Positions 45,558 through 53,369 of a DNA stretch of 64,000 nucleotides are shown piece after piece. The translations under genes and the position numbers were made by a program. Source of the stretch: Synechococcus sp. WH 8016 (GTDB lineage: Bacteria; Cyanobacteriota; Cyanobacteriia; PCC-6307; Cyanobiaceae). Under the pieces are notes generated by a model. The model had not been told where the DNA came from and searched no databases. It saw only the letters and a list, made by a program, of their open reading frames with translations. The stretch is from the NCBI RefSeq assembly GCF_000230675.1, contig NZ_AGIK01000002.1, positions 62,001 through 126,000 of the forward strand. The letters run 5' to 3'. Every line of letters starts with the position of its first letter. The stretch's first letter is position 1.

Positions 45558-47063
45558 TCAGGCCTCTGGCACCCAACTGCCATGAAGTCCGTGAGGAATG
45601 GCTAGGGGGAGCTCCAACACGGCCACTTCTGCGAGATCAGAAGCGGCGAGAATCACCAGATCGGAGGCCTGTCTCGCTCCATTCCAAACGAGGTCCAACA
45701 CCCAGCCGTCGTCCTCTGCACTGGCGCCGGGTCGAGGCACCATCAAAGGTTCACTCACGAAGCCAGAGGGGGCTGCACTCCAGATGTGTCGTTCGCCGGT
45801 TTGAAGATCGAGTTTTTTAATCACCTGCAAGGGATCATTCCCCTGCTCTCGCGCCGCGGCCGCCATCCAGGCAAAGCGGCAAGGAAGACCCTGCTGTTTG
45901 GGGTTCACCATGGCGAACTCACAACAGCGCTCACTCAGGCGGGTGGTTTGAATCGACTCTGAATCAAGGTTGATGCGGCATTGCTCGAGCAAGCCCTCGG
46001 GGATGAGATCGAAATTCACATCAGCGAAGTCCTGATCCGGACCGATCGATGGGAAGTCGCTGTAGTAGATGCTCTCCACGATCACCTCCCCGTCCTCTTC
46101 CCAGGCATTGAGGTGATGGAACACGAAGCCATCAGGGGCGTTGATGACGCGAGGTTTCTGACCCGCGAAAGCGCCGCTATCTCGGGGGATCAACCAAAAT
46201 TTTGCCTTGCCATTGGGGTTGGACGTGAGACATTGAGCCGCTCCTTTTTGTCCGAGCACAAAGGGGAGTGGATTGAAATTGATCGAATTTTGCAGAAACA
46301 CCGCCCAATTCGGGGTGATGGCGAAATCATGCAGGAAGGCGAATCCGGCAAACGTATCGCGACGATCACTGAGCAAATCACCGGCTCGAATCCCAGCCGC
46401 AGCATTGTCTGCGGTCGCAAATTCCATCAAGCGAACGGTGCTGCGAGGCCCGGTTTTCACGCCGAAGGTCACCATCCGCGGGTCACCGTGATGACCTGGG
46501 TCAAAACGGGGGTGTGCACTAAAGGCCTCCCCTTTGCTGAGCACCCCGCCGAGGAGAGAGATGCCTCTTGTCTCCAGGGTTTGGGGATCTAAGGCGTGGG
46601 GCTCAGCGGCTTCCCATAGGGCAAGGAGATCATCTCCAAGCCGAACCACATTGGTGTTGGCAATATTTTTAAGCCGCAGATCAAACGCGTTCGCGAGTGG
46701 ACCTCCAGGTTTTTGGCTGCCAAAAACACCGCGGAACAACACCTTCCCCGCAGCCTCCTCCGCTTTCCAGCCACTGGTCCGCACGAAACGATTGCTGCAG
46801 CGCACGCCGTCCGCATCAAAGTGCAGAGCCGTAATCATCCCGTCGCCATCGAAGGGATGATGCACGCGCTGACCATCGCGTTCCAAACGGCCAGGCCCAT
46901 TGCGATAGAGCGAACCGCGCATCGCATCCGGCAGCGCGCCTCGCACGGGCTTCAAGGGCACATCCGTGAGTTCTTCGTCCACGTTGCGGAAGGCACTGGA
47001 CCACTCCGAGCGATTGAAACGAACAGAGGAGGGTGCAATGGTCACTGGGTTACCCAGAGGCAA
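45558..47063 (-). CDS. Carotenoid cleavage oxygenase family protein
   Basis: The 501-residue protein matches the RPE65/carotenoid oxygenase family, whose non-heme iron is held by four histidines on a seven-bladed propeller. Histidines at family-like positions occur in AFSAHPRFDP, FAFLHDFAITPN, FVFHHLNAWEEDGE and IPHGLHGSWVPE. The N-terminal GSLYRNGPGRLERDGQRVHHPFDGDGMI is also typical. These enzymes cleave carotenoids or apocarotenoids. Most similar cyanobacterial proteins act on apocarotenals, but substrate and cleavage site are not known here. It sits upstream of the SIMPL gene and downstream of hisB on the same strand. Confidence 0.92.
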   Translation of the reverse strand: MPLGNPVTIAPSSVRFNRSEWSSAFRNVDEELTDVPLKPVRGALPDAMRGSLYRNGPGRLERDGQRVHHPFDGDGMITALHFDADGVRCSNRFVRTSGWKAEEAAGKVLFRGVFGSQKPGGPLANAFDLRLKNIANTNVVRLGDDLLALWEAAEPHALDPQTLETRGISLLGGVLSKGEAFSAHPRFDPGHHGDPRMVTFGVKTGPRSTVRLMEFATADNAAAGIRAGDLLSDRRDTFAGFAFLHDFAITPNWAVFLQNSINFNPLPFVLGQKGAAQCLTSNPNGKAKFWLIPRDSGAFAGQKPRVINAPDGFVFHHLNAWEEDGEVIVESIYYSDFPSIGPDQDFADVNFDLIPEGLLEQCRINLDSESIQTTRLSERCCEFAMVNPKQQGLPCRFAWMAAAAREQGNDPLQVIKKLDLQTGERHIWSAAPSGFVSEPLMVPRPGASAEDDGWVLDLVWNGARQASDLVILAASDLAEVAVLELPLAIPHGLHGSWVPEA

Positions 47064-47118
47064 TCACCATCCTCTCGTAACAGACCATGAAGCGTGGCCT
47101 TGAAAGAAGATCCGTTGG

Positions 47119-47766
47119 CTAGGAGCCACCTGCTTGCTCCAACACCCCCTTACTGCTGGGCACCGATCCAGAGCGGCGCGGGTCAATCTCCGTGGCCATC
47201 CGCAGCGCCCTTGCGAAGGCCTTGAAACAGGCCTCAACGATGTGGTGGGAGTTCACCCCATCCAACTGACGAATGTGCAAGGTGAGGCCTGAGTTATTGA
47301 CGACAGCCACAAAAAACTCCTTCACCAATTCGGTGTCGTAGGTGCCGATCTTCTGCGTTGGGATGGTGAGTCCCCAACTGAGATGGGGGCGTCCGGAGCA
47401 ATCAAGAACCACCTGCACCAAGGCCTCATCCAGCGGTGCCACAAAGTGGCCAAAACGGTAAATCCCGCGCCGATCACCAAGGGCCTTCGAGAGCGCCTGG
47501 CCAACGGCAATCCCGACATCCTCATTGGTGTGATGGTCGTCAATATGCGTGTCGCCAGTGGCCATGATCTCCAAGTCGATCAGGCCATGGCTACTGATCT
47601 GATGAAGCATGTGATCGAGAAAAGGCACACCCGTGCTGGCCTGGCAGCGGCCGCCGCCGTCAAGTCCGAGCCGCACGTTGACATCGGTCTCCCCAGTAAC
47701 GCGGTGAATCTCCCCAGTACGCATGCGTTCCGGCGCCGCTCGACGCCCCGTGACTGCCTTAATCAT
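47119..47766 (-). CDS. hisB: Imidazoleglycerol-phosphate dehydratase (HisB)
   Basis: HisB dehydrates imidazole glycerol phosphate in histidine synthesis. The 215-residue monofunctional form has the manganese-binding motifs [13 protein letters not shown] and [21 protein letters not shown] (residues about 49-61 and 72-92) and [26 protein letters not shown] near the C-terminus. Length is normal. The basic N-terminal extension ([21 protein letters not shown]) is common in cyanobacteria. The bestrophin-like gene lies 12 bp upstream on the same strand, so the two probably share a transcript. Confidence 0.97.
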   Translation of the reverse strand: MIKAVTGRRAAPERMRTGEIHRVTGETDVNVRLGLDGGGRCQASTGVPFLDHMLHQISSHGLIDLEIMATGDTHIDDHHTNEDVGIAVGQALSKALGDRRGIYRFGHFVAPLDEALVQVVLDCSGRPHLSWGLTIPTQKIGTYDTELVKEFFVAVVNNSGLTLHIRQLDGVNSHHIVEACFKAFARALRMATEIDPRRSGSVPSSKGVLEQAGGS

Positions 47767-47778
47767 CGCGAATGACCT

Positions 47779-48678
47779 TCAGCGCAGCCAGGGGCCCTCC
47801 GTCGGGGAAGGTTGAGCCAGTGGGTCGGAGGCCCCAAGAAGATCCAGGCTGATCAGGGCACACAACCGGTCCATGGGCAAGGCGAAGCGTGCATCAACGA
47901 ATGGATTCTCCAGGAAGGTGCCGATTCGCTCAGCCATCAGAAAAATAAGAAACACCAGCCACCCCACCAACGCTGAAGTGGTTGGGCCGATCGCATCCAG
48001 CTTGAGGAACACCAAATAGCCATAAACCCATGTCAAAAGCCGGATAAACAAGGTCGATGAGGCGGGTAGGGGCTGGTGACGAATCCGTTCCAAACCACCA
48101 AGGGCATTGGTGATCTCCTGCTGCAAGCGTCCAAACTCACGGCTTTCGACACTGTCGAGGCAATCGGCCTGATGCAGTTTGAACTGCTCCTCTGCCATTT
48201 GCTGAAGCAGATCCTGAACGGATGGATGGTTGAATCCAAGCTTGAGAGCAAGCGCCTGGGCTTGGGGAGCCAGCACTGGCTGTTCACGATCAGAGCCGCG
48301 CAACTCAGCATTCAGGCACCACATCAACAGCACCACCTGCTTCAGAAGACGACGCCGCAAAGACAGCGGCAACTCGTTAGGCAGAACGCGCGTGAGCAAA
48401 TCTCGCCAATTGCGACTTTGATTCACCAAAGTTCCCCAGAGAACACGCGCTTCCCACCAGCGGTTGTAGGCCTGGCTGTAGCGAAAACCAAGGAATAGGC
48501 TGAGAAGCAAGCCCAGAACCTGCACCAACGTTTCTGGAAGCAACGTTTTTGCAATCGTTGCGTTTAAGGGGAGGCTGAGCACGCACAAAAACGTTGCCAG
48601 CACCAAGGTCCTCCCCTGGCGTCTCATCAGCCACCAGGAGAGCTGCAGGTAATCAAGACATCCGCGCGGTCGAATCAC
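47779..48678 (-). CDS. Bestrophin-like (UPF0187) membrane protein
   Basis: The 299-residue protein has an N-terminal hydrophobic region (LVLATFLCVLSLPLNATIA, then LVQVLGLLLSLFLGFRYSQAYNRWWEAR near residue 50-77) and a C-terminal one (LFIRLLTWVYGYLVFL, WLVFLIFLMAERIGTFLENPF). The AYNRWWEAR and ENPF motifs are those of bacterial bestrophin homologues, which form pentameric ion channels; plant relatives pass chloride across thylakoids. It starts with GTG at 48678, which overlaps the fabI stop (GTGA). The channel role is by homology only. Confidence 0.88.
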   Translation of the reverse strand: MIRPRGCLDYLQLSWWLMRRQGRTLVLATFLCVLSLPLNATIAKTLLPETLVQVLGLLLSLFLGFRYSQAYNRWWEARVLWGTLVNQSRNWRDLLTRVLPNELPLSLRRRLLKQVVLLMWCLNAELRGSDREQPVLAPQAQALALKLGFNHPSVQDLLQQMAEEQFKLHQADCLDSVESREFGRLQQEITNALGGLERIRHQPLPASSTLFIRLLTWVYGYLVFLKLDAIGPTTSALVGWLVFLIFLMAERIGTFLENPFVDARFALPMDRLCALISLDLLGASDPLAQPSPTEGPWLR

Positions 48679-49457
48679 ATCCCGTTAATGCAGTAGCCCG
48701 CATCCACGTAAATGGTTTGGCCAGAAATGCCGCTCGAGAGATCACTGAGCAGGAAGGCAGCGGTGTTTCCTACTTCGTTCTGAGTGACGGTTCGGCGCAG
48801 GGGCGCCTTTTCCTCCACGTTGTGAATCATGTCGAGGATGCCTCCGATCGCAGAGCTCGCCAGCGTTCGGATCGGACCAGCACTGATCGCATTCACGCGC
48901 ACCTGCTTCTCGGGGCCAAGCTCAGCGGAGAGATAGCGAACGGAGGCTTCCAGAGCCGCCTTCGCCACACCCATCACGTTGTAATTGGGAATCGCCCGCT
49001 CAGCGCCGAGGTAGGTCAAGGTCACCACACCCGCTTTCTCGCTAAACAATGGCTTGGCGTGACGACACAGAGGCGCAAGGGAATAGGCGCTGATCTCTAA
49101 AGCACGCGCAAAACCCTCCGCCGTGGTGGCGCTGAAGTCGCCCACCAATTCTTCCTTTCCTGCAAACGCCAAACAGTGCACGAGGCCATCGAGCTGCCCC
49201 CACTTGTCTTTGATTTCAGCAAACACCGTCTCCATTTGAGCGGCATCTTGGACGTTTAAAGGCAAAAACAAGGAAGGCTCTAATGGAGCCGTGAGCTCAC
49301 GCACCTTGGTTTCAAACCGGCCCTTCTCATCAGGCAGGTAGGTGATCCCGAGCTCGGCTCCAGCCGCCTTTAGCTGCTGGGCAATGCCCCAGGCAATGGA
49401 GCGATTGTTGGCGATGCCAGTAACAAGGATCTTCTTACCAGTGAGATCAAGAAGCAT
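48675..49457 (-). CDS. fabI: Enoyl-ACP reductase I (FabI)
   Basis: FabI reduces the enoyl-ACP double bond, the last step in each fatty-acid elongation cycle. I start at MLLDLTGKKILVTGIANNRS (ATG 49457); the frame extends eighteen codons further. The 260-residue SDR protein has GIANNRSIAWGIAQQLKAAG, the LVHCLAFAGKEEL loop, YNVMGVAKAALEASVRYL with the catalytic Tyr/Lys, and RVNAISAGPIRTLASSAIG. Length is normal for FabI. It is upstream of the bestrophin-like gene and divergent from the FAD-binding protein gene by about 110 bp. Confidence 0.97.
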   Translation of the reverse strand: MLLDLTGKKILVTGIANNRSIAWGIAQQLKAAGAELGITYLPDEKGRFETKVRELTAPLEPSLFLPLNVQDAAQMETVFAEIKDKWGQLDGLVHCLAFAGKEELVGDFSATTAEGFARALEISAYSLAPLCRHAKPLFSEKAGVVTLTYLGAERAIPNYNVMGVAKAALEASVRYLSAELGPEKQVRVNAISAGPIRTLASSAIGGILDMIHNVEEKAPLRRTVTQNEVGNTAAFLLSDLSSGISGQTIYVDAGYCINGM

Positions 49458-49566
49458 CAGGCCGCATCCCGGAGTGGTTGATTCGAGCGATTCTCTCCCA
49501 TGCCGGGGCACTCACGCTCACAACGACACATCGACAGCATGGTGTGGTGTTGTTTGACATGCACCG

Positions 49567-50514
49567 GTGTCCAGGCTGCCGCACGCTGCGCCGCTCAGTT
49601 GGCCGAGCGAATCCACAGATCTTCCCCGAGATCTCAACGAGCGCACGGCGCTGAATTCGCTGTTATCGCAGGAATTTCCAACCGCCTCTGGGGAGCTGAG
49701 TCCGATCGAAGGCGGTCGCGCCGCTGCTGACCGGCAGCTCGCTGCGATCGATGCCAAGCGCTACGGCCGCAGTCGCAACCACCTCAATGGTGCTGTCACA
49801 CGCCTATCGCCCTACATCCGCCACGGAATTCTCACGCTTGCGGAGGTCCGAGATGCTGTCTTCTCACAGCTGAAAAAGAACAACCAAGGGAGGGATGACG
49901 GCGGAAAACTGATTAACGAGCTGGGATGGCGTGATTTCTGGCAACGGATGTGGCTTGATCTCGGCGATCGCATTCATGACGATCAGGAAGAGCACAAAAC
50001 CGGCTTTGCCGCCGCTGAGTATCAGCAAGCTCTTCCCGATGACATCCGCGAAGGACGCACACAACTGGCCTGCATCGACGGTTTCAGGAACGAACTGGTG
50101 AGCCACGGATGGCTCCACAACCACGCGCGGATGTGGATGGCGGCCTACCTCGTGCACTGGAGACGGGTGCACTGGCGTGCAGGGGCTGACTGGTTCCTCG
50201 AACACCTGCTGGATGGCGACCCCGCCAGCAACCACCTCAGCTGGCAGTGGGTGGCCAGCTGCTTCAGTCACAAGCCCTATTTCTTTAATCGTCAAAATCT
50301 GGAGCGCTACAGCAATGGGCGGTATTGCCAGGACTGTCCAAGCAACGATTCCTGCCCCTTTGATGGCAGTTACGAGCGGTTAGAGCAGCAGCTCTTCAAG
50401 GTTCAGCCAGCCATCCGAGAGGGGAGCGCTCGACGATCCTCGCGATCCAGCAGCCGTTCGAGCCAAAAGCCGAGTCAACGCCCCAACGCACGCCCCAGCA
50501 CCCAGCGATTTTGA
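49567..50514 (+). CDS. FAD-binding half of a photolyase/cryptochrome, stand-alone gene
   Basis: This 315-residue protein contains only the C-terminal FAD-binding domain of the cryptochrome/photolyase family: RYGRSRNHLNGAVTRLSPYIRHGILT, LGWRDFWQRMW, SHGWLHNHARMWMAAYLVHWRR, DGDPASNHLSWQW and SHKPYFFNRQNLERYS. The normal N-terminal alpha/beta domain is absent. The start is a GTG. Cysteines at about 169, 254, 257 and 263 (with C232) recall the four cluster cysteines of Fe-S photolyases. After residue 285 the tail is rich in Ser, Arg and Gln. The next gene supplies an alpha/beta-like domain and begins at the last base of this stop (TGATG), so the two chains may form one complex. Confidence 0.88.
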   Translation: MSRLPHAAPLSWPSESTDLPRDLNERTALNSLLSQEFPTASGELSPIEGGRAAADRQLAAIDAKRYGRSRNHLNGAVTRLSPYIRHGILTLAEVRDAVFSQLKKNNQGRDDGGKLINELGWRDFWQRMWLDLGDRIHDDQEEHKTGFAAAEYQQALPDDIREGRTQLACIDGFRNELVSHGWLHNHARMWMAAYLVHWRRVHWRAGADWFLEHLLDGDPASNHLSWQWVASCFSHKPYFFNRQNLERYSNGRYCQDCPSNDSCPFDGSYERLEQQLFKVQPAIREGSARRSSRSSSRSSQKPSQRPNARPSTQRF

Positions 50515-50942
50515 TGGACCCCCGCAAACCAATCCTCTGGGTGCATGAAGAAGCCCTGGGACCAGCCAACCCCGCCCTTCAGGACTATCCAGACGCACCA
50601 GGTCTATTCGTGTTCGACGACGCCTGGATTCAAGAGCAGGCCATCAGCCGCAAACGCATCGGATTTTTGTACGAATCCGCCGTAAGCCTGCCGCTCACCC
50701 TGCGCCGCGGTGATGTTGCGAGTGAAGTGCTGCGCTTTGCCCAGCGCCACGGAGCCGATGCTGTGGTCACCAGCGCCGTGGTGGATCCCCGCCTGCAACG
50801 CATCGCTGCGGCCATTGATCGCGAGCTGCCCCTCTGGATGCTCGATCCCGATCCCTTTGTCTCGCTAGCCAAACCCCCGCGGCTGGGGCGCTTCAGCCGC
50901 TACTGGCGAGAGGCGGAAGCTGTGGTCTGGGAGGGGTTTTAG
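50514..50942 (+). CDS. Photolyase-type alpha/beta domain protein
   Basis: This 142-residue protein begins MDPRKPILWVHEEALGPANPAL and looks like the N-terminal alpha/beta domain of photolyases: an opening strand (PILWVHEEAL), GLFVFDDAWIQ in place of the usual VYVLD strand, a helix with RIGFLYESAVSLPLTL, then LRRGDVASEVLRFAQRHGADAVVTS (residues about 62-86), where photolyases have G.....L..L.......V..S. The C-terminus has no FAD domain. It starts with an ATG that overlaps the stop of the preceding FAD-domain gene by one base. This order is the reverse of the domain order in a normal photolyase. Alternative: an electron-transfer-flavoprotein- or USP-like protein with the same fold. Confidence 0.75.
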   Translation: MDPRKPILWVHEEALGPANPALQDYPDAPGLFVFDDAWIQEQAISRKRIGFLYESAVSLPLTLRRGDVASEVLRFAQRHGADAVVTSAVVDPRLQRIAAAIDRELPLWMLDPDPFVSLAKPPRLGRFSRYWREAEAVVWEGF

Positions 50943-50952
50943 TTCTCCTCCA

Positions 50953-51456
50953 TTAGTTCTCCTTCAAAAGCTTGTCCTCACGCTCTTTTTCCTCAGCAGG
51001 ATCGATGAGAAGGTCTGGATATTCCAAGGCTGGCAGGCTCACGGGCGTCAGCTCTGATGCCTTCAGCGGTGGTTCCAGCCATTGCCAACGCGCCTGAGGA
51101 GCTCGAAGCTTGCACAGCGCCTCGAGCTCTTGCTTCAGGGTGTTGCGAACATCTCTTCGATTCACCGCTGCAAGGAACTCTGAGCGAGGCGCCAATCCCG
51201 AACTGAACGGAGCCGTTCCGTTGCCATTGAATAATCGCGCCGGGTCTGGAAGCCAACGCGGTGAACACACGGCGGGATCGCTGGTGTCGGTCTCCAGGTA
51301 GAGATGAACCCCATAGCCATCGGGTTGACTGACAACAGCGAGTCCGTCGTGGGGTGTCTGGCGCTGGAGAGGAAACACTTTCCAGGTGGTTGCTTTCTTC
51401 TGCGTGCAGGCGCTCAACAGTCCTGCCATGACCACCATTGTCAGCACCCGCACCAT
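50953..51456 (-). CDS. Probable lipoprotein of unknown function
   Basis: I start this at MVRVLTMVVMAGLLSACTQ (ATG 51456), because it gives a textbook lipoprotein signal with lipobox LLSAC (Cys16). The frame runs further up to 51546 with another Met at 51483 (MACQKRIELM). The mature part of about 150 residues includes GYGVHLYLETDTSDPAVCSPRWLPDPARLFNG and a charged end with EEKEREDKLLKEN. I do not recognise a family. It converges with the photolyase-like pair, separated by 10 bp, and is divergent from the thioredoxin-like gene. Confidence 0.78.
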   Translation of the reverse strand: MVRVLTMVVMAGLLSACTQKKATTWKVFPLQRQTPHDGLAVVSQPDGYGVHLYLETDTSDPAVCSPRWLPDPARLFNGNGTAPFSSGLAPRSEFLAAVNRRDVRNTLKQELEALCKLRAPQARWQWLEPPLKASELTPVSLPALEYPDLLIDPAEEKEREDKLLKEN

Positions 51457-51526
51457 CAACTCGATCCTCTTTTGACAGGCCATTCTGACCGGCCCAGGAT
51501 GGCAACATCCACCATCGCTCAACGCC

Positions 51527-52144
51527 ATGGTTCTGACGCCATCCACGATGCTGCCTCTTCAGCATCCTCTGCCTCAATTTTCACTGCCCTTGGTGTCGGG
51601 TCATGCGCCCTGGGCCTCGCGGGATGACCTGGTGAGGAGCAGGGACCTGCCCAGACAGCCTTTGTTGGTGATGCTGATCTGTGCTCATTGTCCCTTCGTG
51701 AAACACGTGGAGCCAGAGATCACCCGTTTGGAGGCGGATTTCGGAGACAACGTCACCCTGCTCGCCATCTCCAGCAATAGCCTCACCACCCATCCGCAAG
51801 ACGGTCGTGATGGGTTGCGACAACAGGCCGAACAGCAGGGTTGGCGCTTCCCCTATCTCCTGGATGAGCAGCAAACGCTGGCCAAAGACCTCCGTGGCGC
51901 CTGCACGCCTGAGTTCTATGCCTTCGCACCGGACACTGATGGCACGCAAACCCTCCGCTATCGCGGCCAACTGGATGCGAGCCGGCCTGGGAATCACCTG
52001 CCGCTCGACGGAGCAGATCTACGGGCAGCCCTCACAAATATCTTGGCTGGAACCCCTGTAAGCGAGATGCAGCAGCCTTCGGTGGGCTGCAATATCAAAT
52101 GGGAGCCGGGCCAAGAACCGCCATGGTTTGGTCGGTCGACTTAA
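51527..52144 (+). CDS. Thioredoxin-like / AhpC-TSA family protein
   Basis: The 205-residue protein has a thioredoxin fold with the active-site-like motif LLVMLICAHCPFVKHVEPEI (Cys about 52 and 55) and the C-terminal signature PSVGCNIKWEPGQEPPW. This combination marks a bacterial thioredoxin/peroxiredoxin-like family often annotated as AhpC/TSA-domain protein. LRYRGQLDASRPGN (about 144-158) is also conserved in that group. No signal peptide is visible. It is 10 bp upstream of the aminotransferase and divergent from the lipoprotein gene. Its redox partner is unknown. Confidence 0.86.
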   Translation: MVLTPSTMLPLQHPLPQFSLPLVSGHAPWASRDDLVRSRDLPRQPLLVMLICAHCPFVKHVEPEITRLEADFGDNVTLLAISSNSLTTHPQDGRDGLRQQAEQQGWRFPYLLDEQQTLAKDLRGACTPEFYAFAPDTDGTQTLRYRGQLDASRPGNHLPLDGADLRAALTNILAGTPVSEMQQPSVGCNIKWEPGQEPPWFGRST

Positions 52145-52154
52145 GGTGCCCGCC

Positions 52155-53369
52155 ATGCAGGTGCCTCCGTTCAGCCTCACAGATCAGCTCGCCGACCTCG
52201 GATCGGAGCTCGATGATGCCGTCCTGCGGGTGTTGCGCAGTGGGCAATACATCGGTGGCGCCGAAATTAAAAAATTCGAGGACGCGTTTGCCGCAAGCGT
52301 GAGCAGTCGCCATGCCGTGGGCTGCAACAGCGGTACCGATGCCCTTGTCCTGGCGTTGAGAGGCCTGGGTATCGGCTCCGGCGATGAGGTGATCACCGCA
52401 TCCTTCAGCTTCTTCGCAACAGCTGAAGCGATCAGTGCCGTGGGCGCAACGCCCGTGTTCGTGGACGTGGATCCTGCGACCTATCTGATCGACCTCAACC
52501 TGATTGAAGCCGCGATCACACCCGCCACCAAAGCGCTCATCCCCGTCCACCTGTTTGGTCGTCCGGTGGATATGGCTCGCCTGATGGACATCGCCCAACG
52601 CCATGGGCTCAAAGTGGTGGAGGACTGCGCACAGGCCACCGGTGCCAGCTGGAACGCCAAGCCTGTTGGCAGTTGGGGCGATGTGGGTTGCTTCAGCTTT
52701 TTCCCCACGAAAAATCTCGGCGCTGCAGGCGATGGCGGCGCCATGACCTGCCAAGACGACGATCTGGCCCAACGTATGCGTGAACTCGCCGTGCACGGCA
52801 TGCCCCGCCGCTATCTCCATACCGCCTTGGGCTACAACAGCCGCCTGGATTCCATCCAGGCCGCCGTTCTCAACGTGAAGCTGCCTTACCTCAGCGGCTG
52901 GGTTGAGAAGCGCGCAGCGATTGCCAAGCGCTACCTCGAAGCGCTCAAAGACCTCCCCGGCGTCCAACTCCCCGATTCCGCCACTGATGCAAGCGTGGGT
53001 CACGGCTGGAATCAGTTTGTGGTGCGCGTTGGCCTCTGTCCTGACAACCAGCCGTCCTGCAGGAAAACCTGCTCAGAGTCAGCCAGCCATTTTGGTTTGC
53101 CCCCCAGTCGTTGCCGTGACTGGCTCAAGCAAAGCCTGCAAGAGCAAGGGGTGAATACGATCATTTATTACCCCATCCCGATCCATCGCCAGCCGGCCTA
53201 CGAAGACCAAGCTCAGGCTGACGGCAACCTGCCAATCACGGATCAACTGTGCAGCGAGGTGCTCAGCCTGCCCATTTTCCCGGAATTAACCTCCGAGCAA
53301 CAGGAACGGGTGATCACGGTGTTGCGCCAGCAACTTGTTGCTCAGACTCAAGAGCGAATGGTGGCGTAA
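52155..53369 (+). CDS. DegT/DnrJ/EryC1-family PLP aminotransferase with a Cys-rich insert
   Basis: This protein of 404 residues (ATG 52155; an open frame begins nine codons earlier) is a fold-type-I aminotransferase of the sugar-aminotransferase class. The PLP lysine is Lys186 in SFFPTKNLGAAGDGG. Others are NSGTDALVLAL, VEDCAQATGA (Asp157) and HGMPRRYLHTALGYNSRLDSIQAAVL. Such enzymes aminate keto-sugars bound to nucleotide diphosphates for O-antigen or related glycans. Between residues about 294 and 320 there is a stretch with four Cys (295, 302, 306, 320) not expected in the family. It overlaps the photolyase end by 22 bp. Confidence 0.9.
   Translation: MQVPPFSLTDQLADLGSELDDAVLRVLRSGQYIGGAEIKKFEDAFAASVSSRHAVGCNSGTDALVLALRGLGIGSGDEVITASFSFFATAEAISAVGATPVFVDVDPATYLIDLNLIEAAITPATKALIPVHLFGRPVDMARLMDIAQRHGLKVVEDCAQATGASWNAKPVGSWGDVGCFSFFPTKNLGAAGDGGAMTCQDDDLAQRMRELAVHGMPRRYLHTALGYNSRLDSIQAAVLNVKLPYLSGWVEKRAAIAKRYLEALKDLPGVQLPDSATDASVGHGWNQFVVRVGLCPDNQPSCRKTCSESASHFGLPPSRCRDWLKQSLQEQGVNTIIYYPIPIHRQPAYEDQAQADGNLPITDQLCSEVLSLPIFPELTSEQQERVITVLRQQLVAQTQERMVA

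Noticed and set aside
52095-53003. 302-codon minus-strand open frame rich in His and Gly
   Set aside because: It is antisense to the DegT-family aminotransferase; the His-rich content is what codon bias produces on the reverse strand of that gene.
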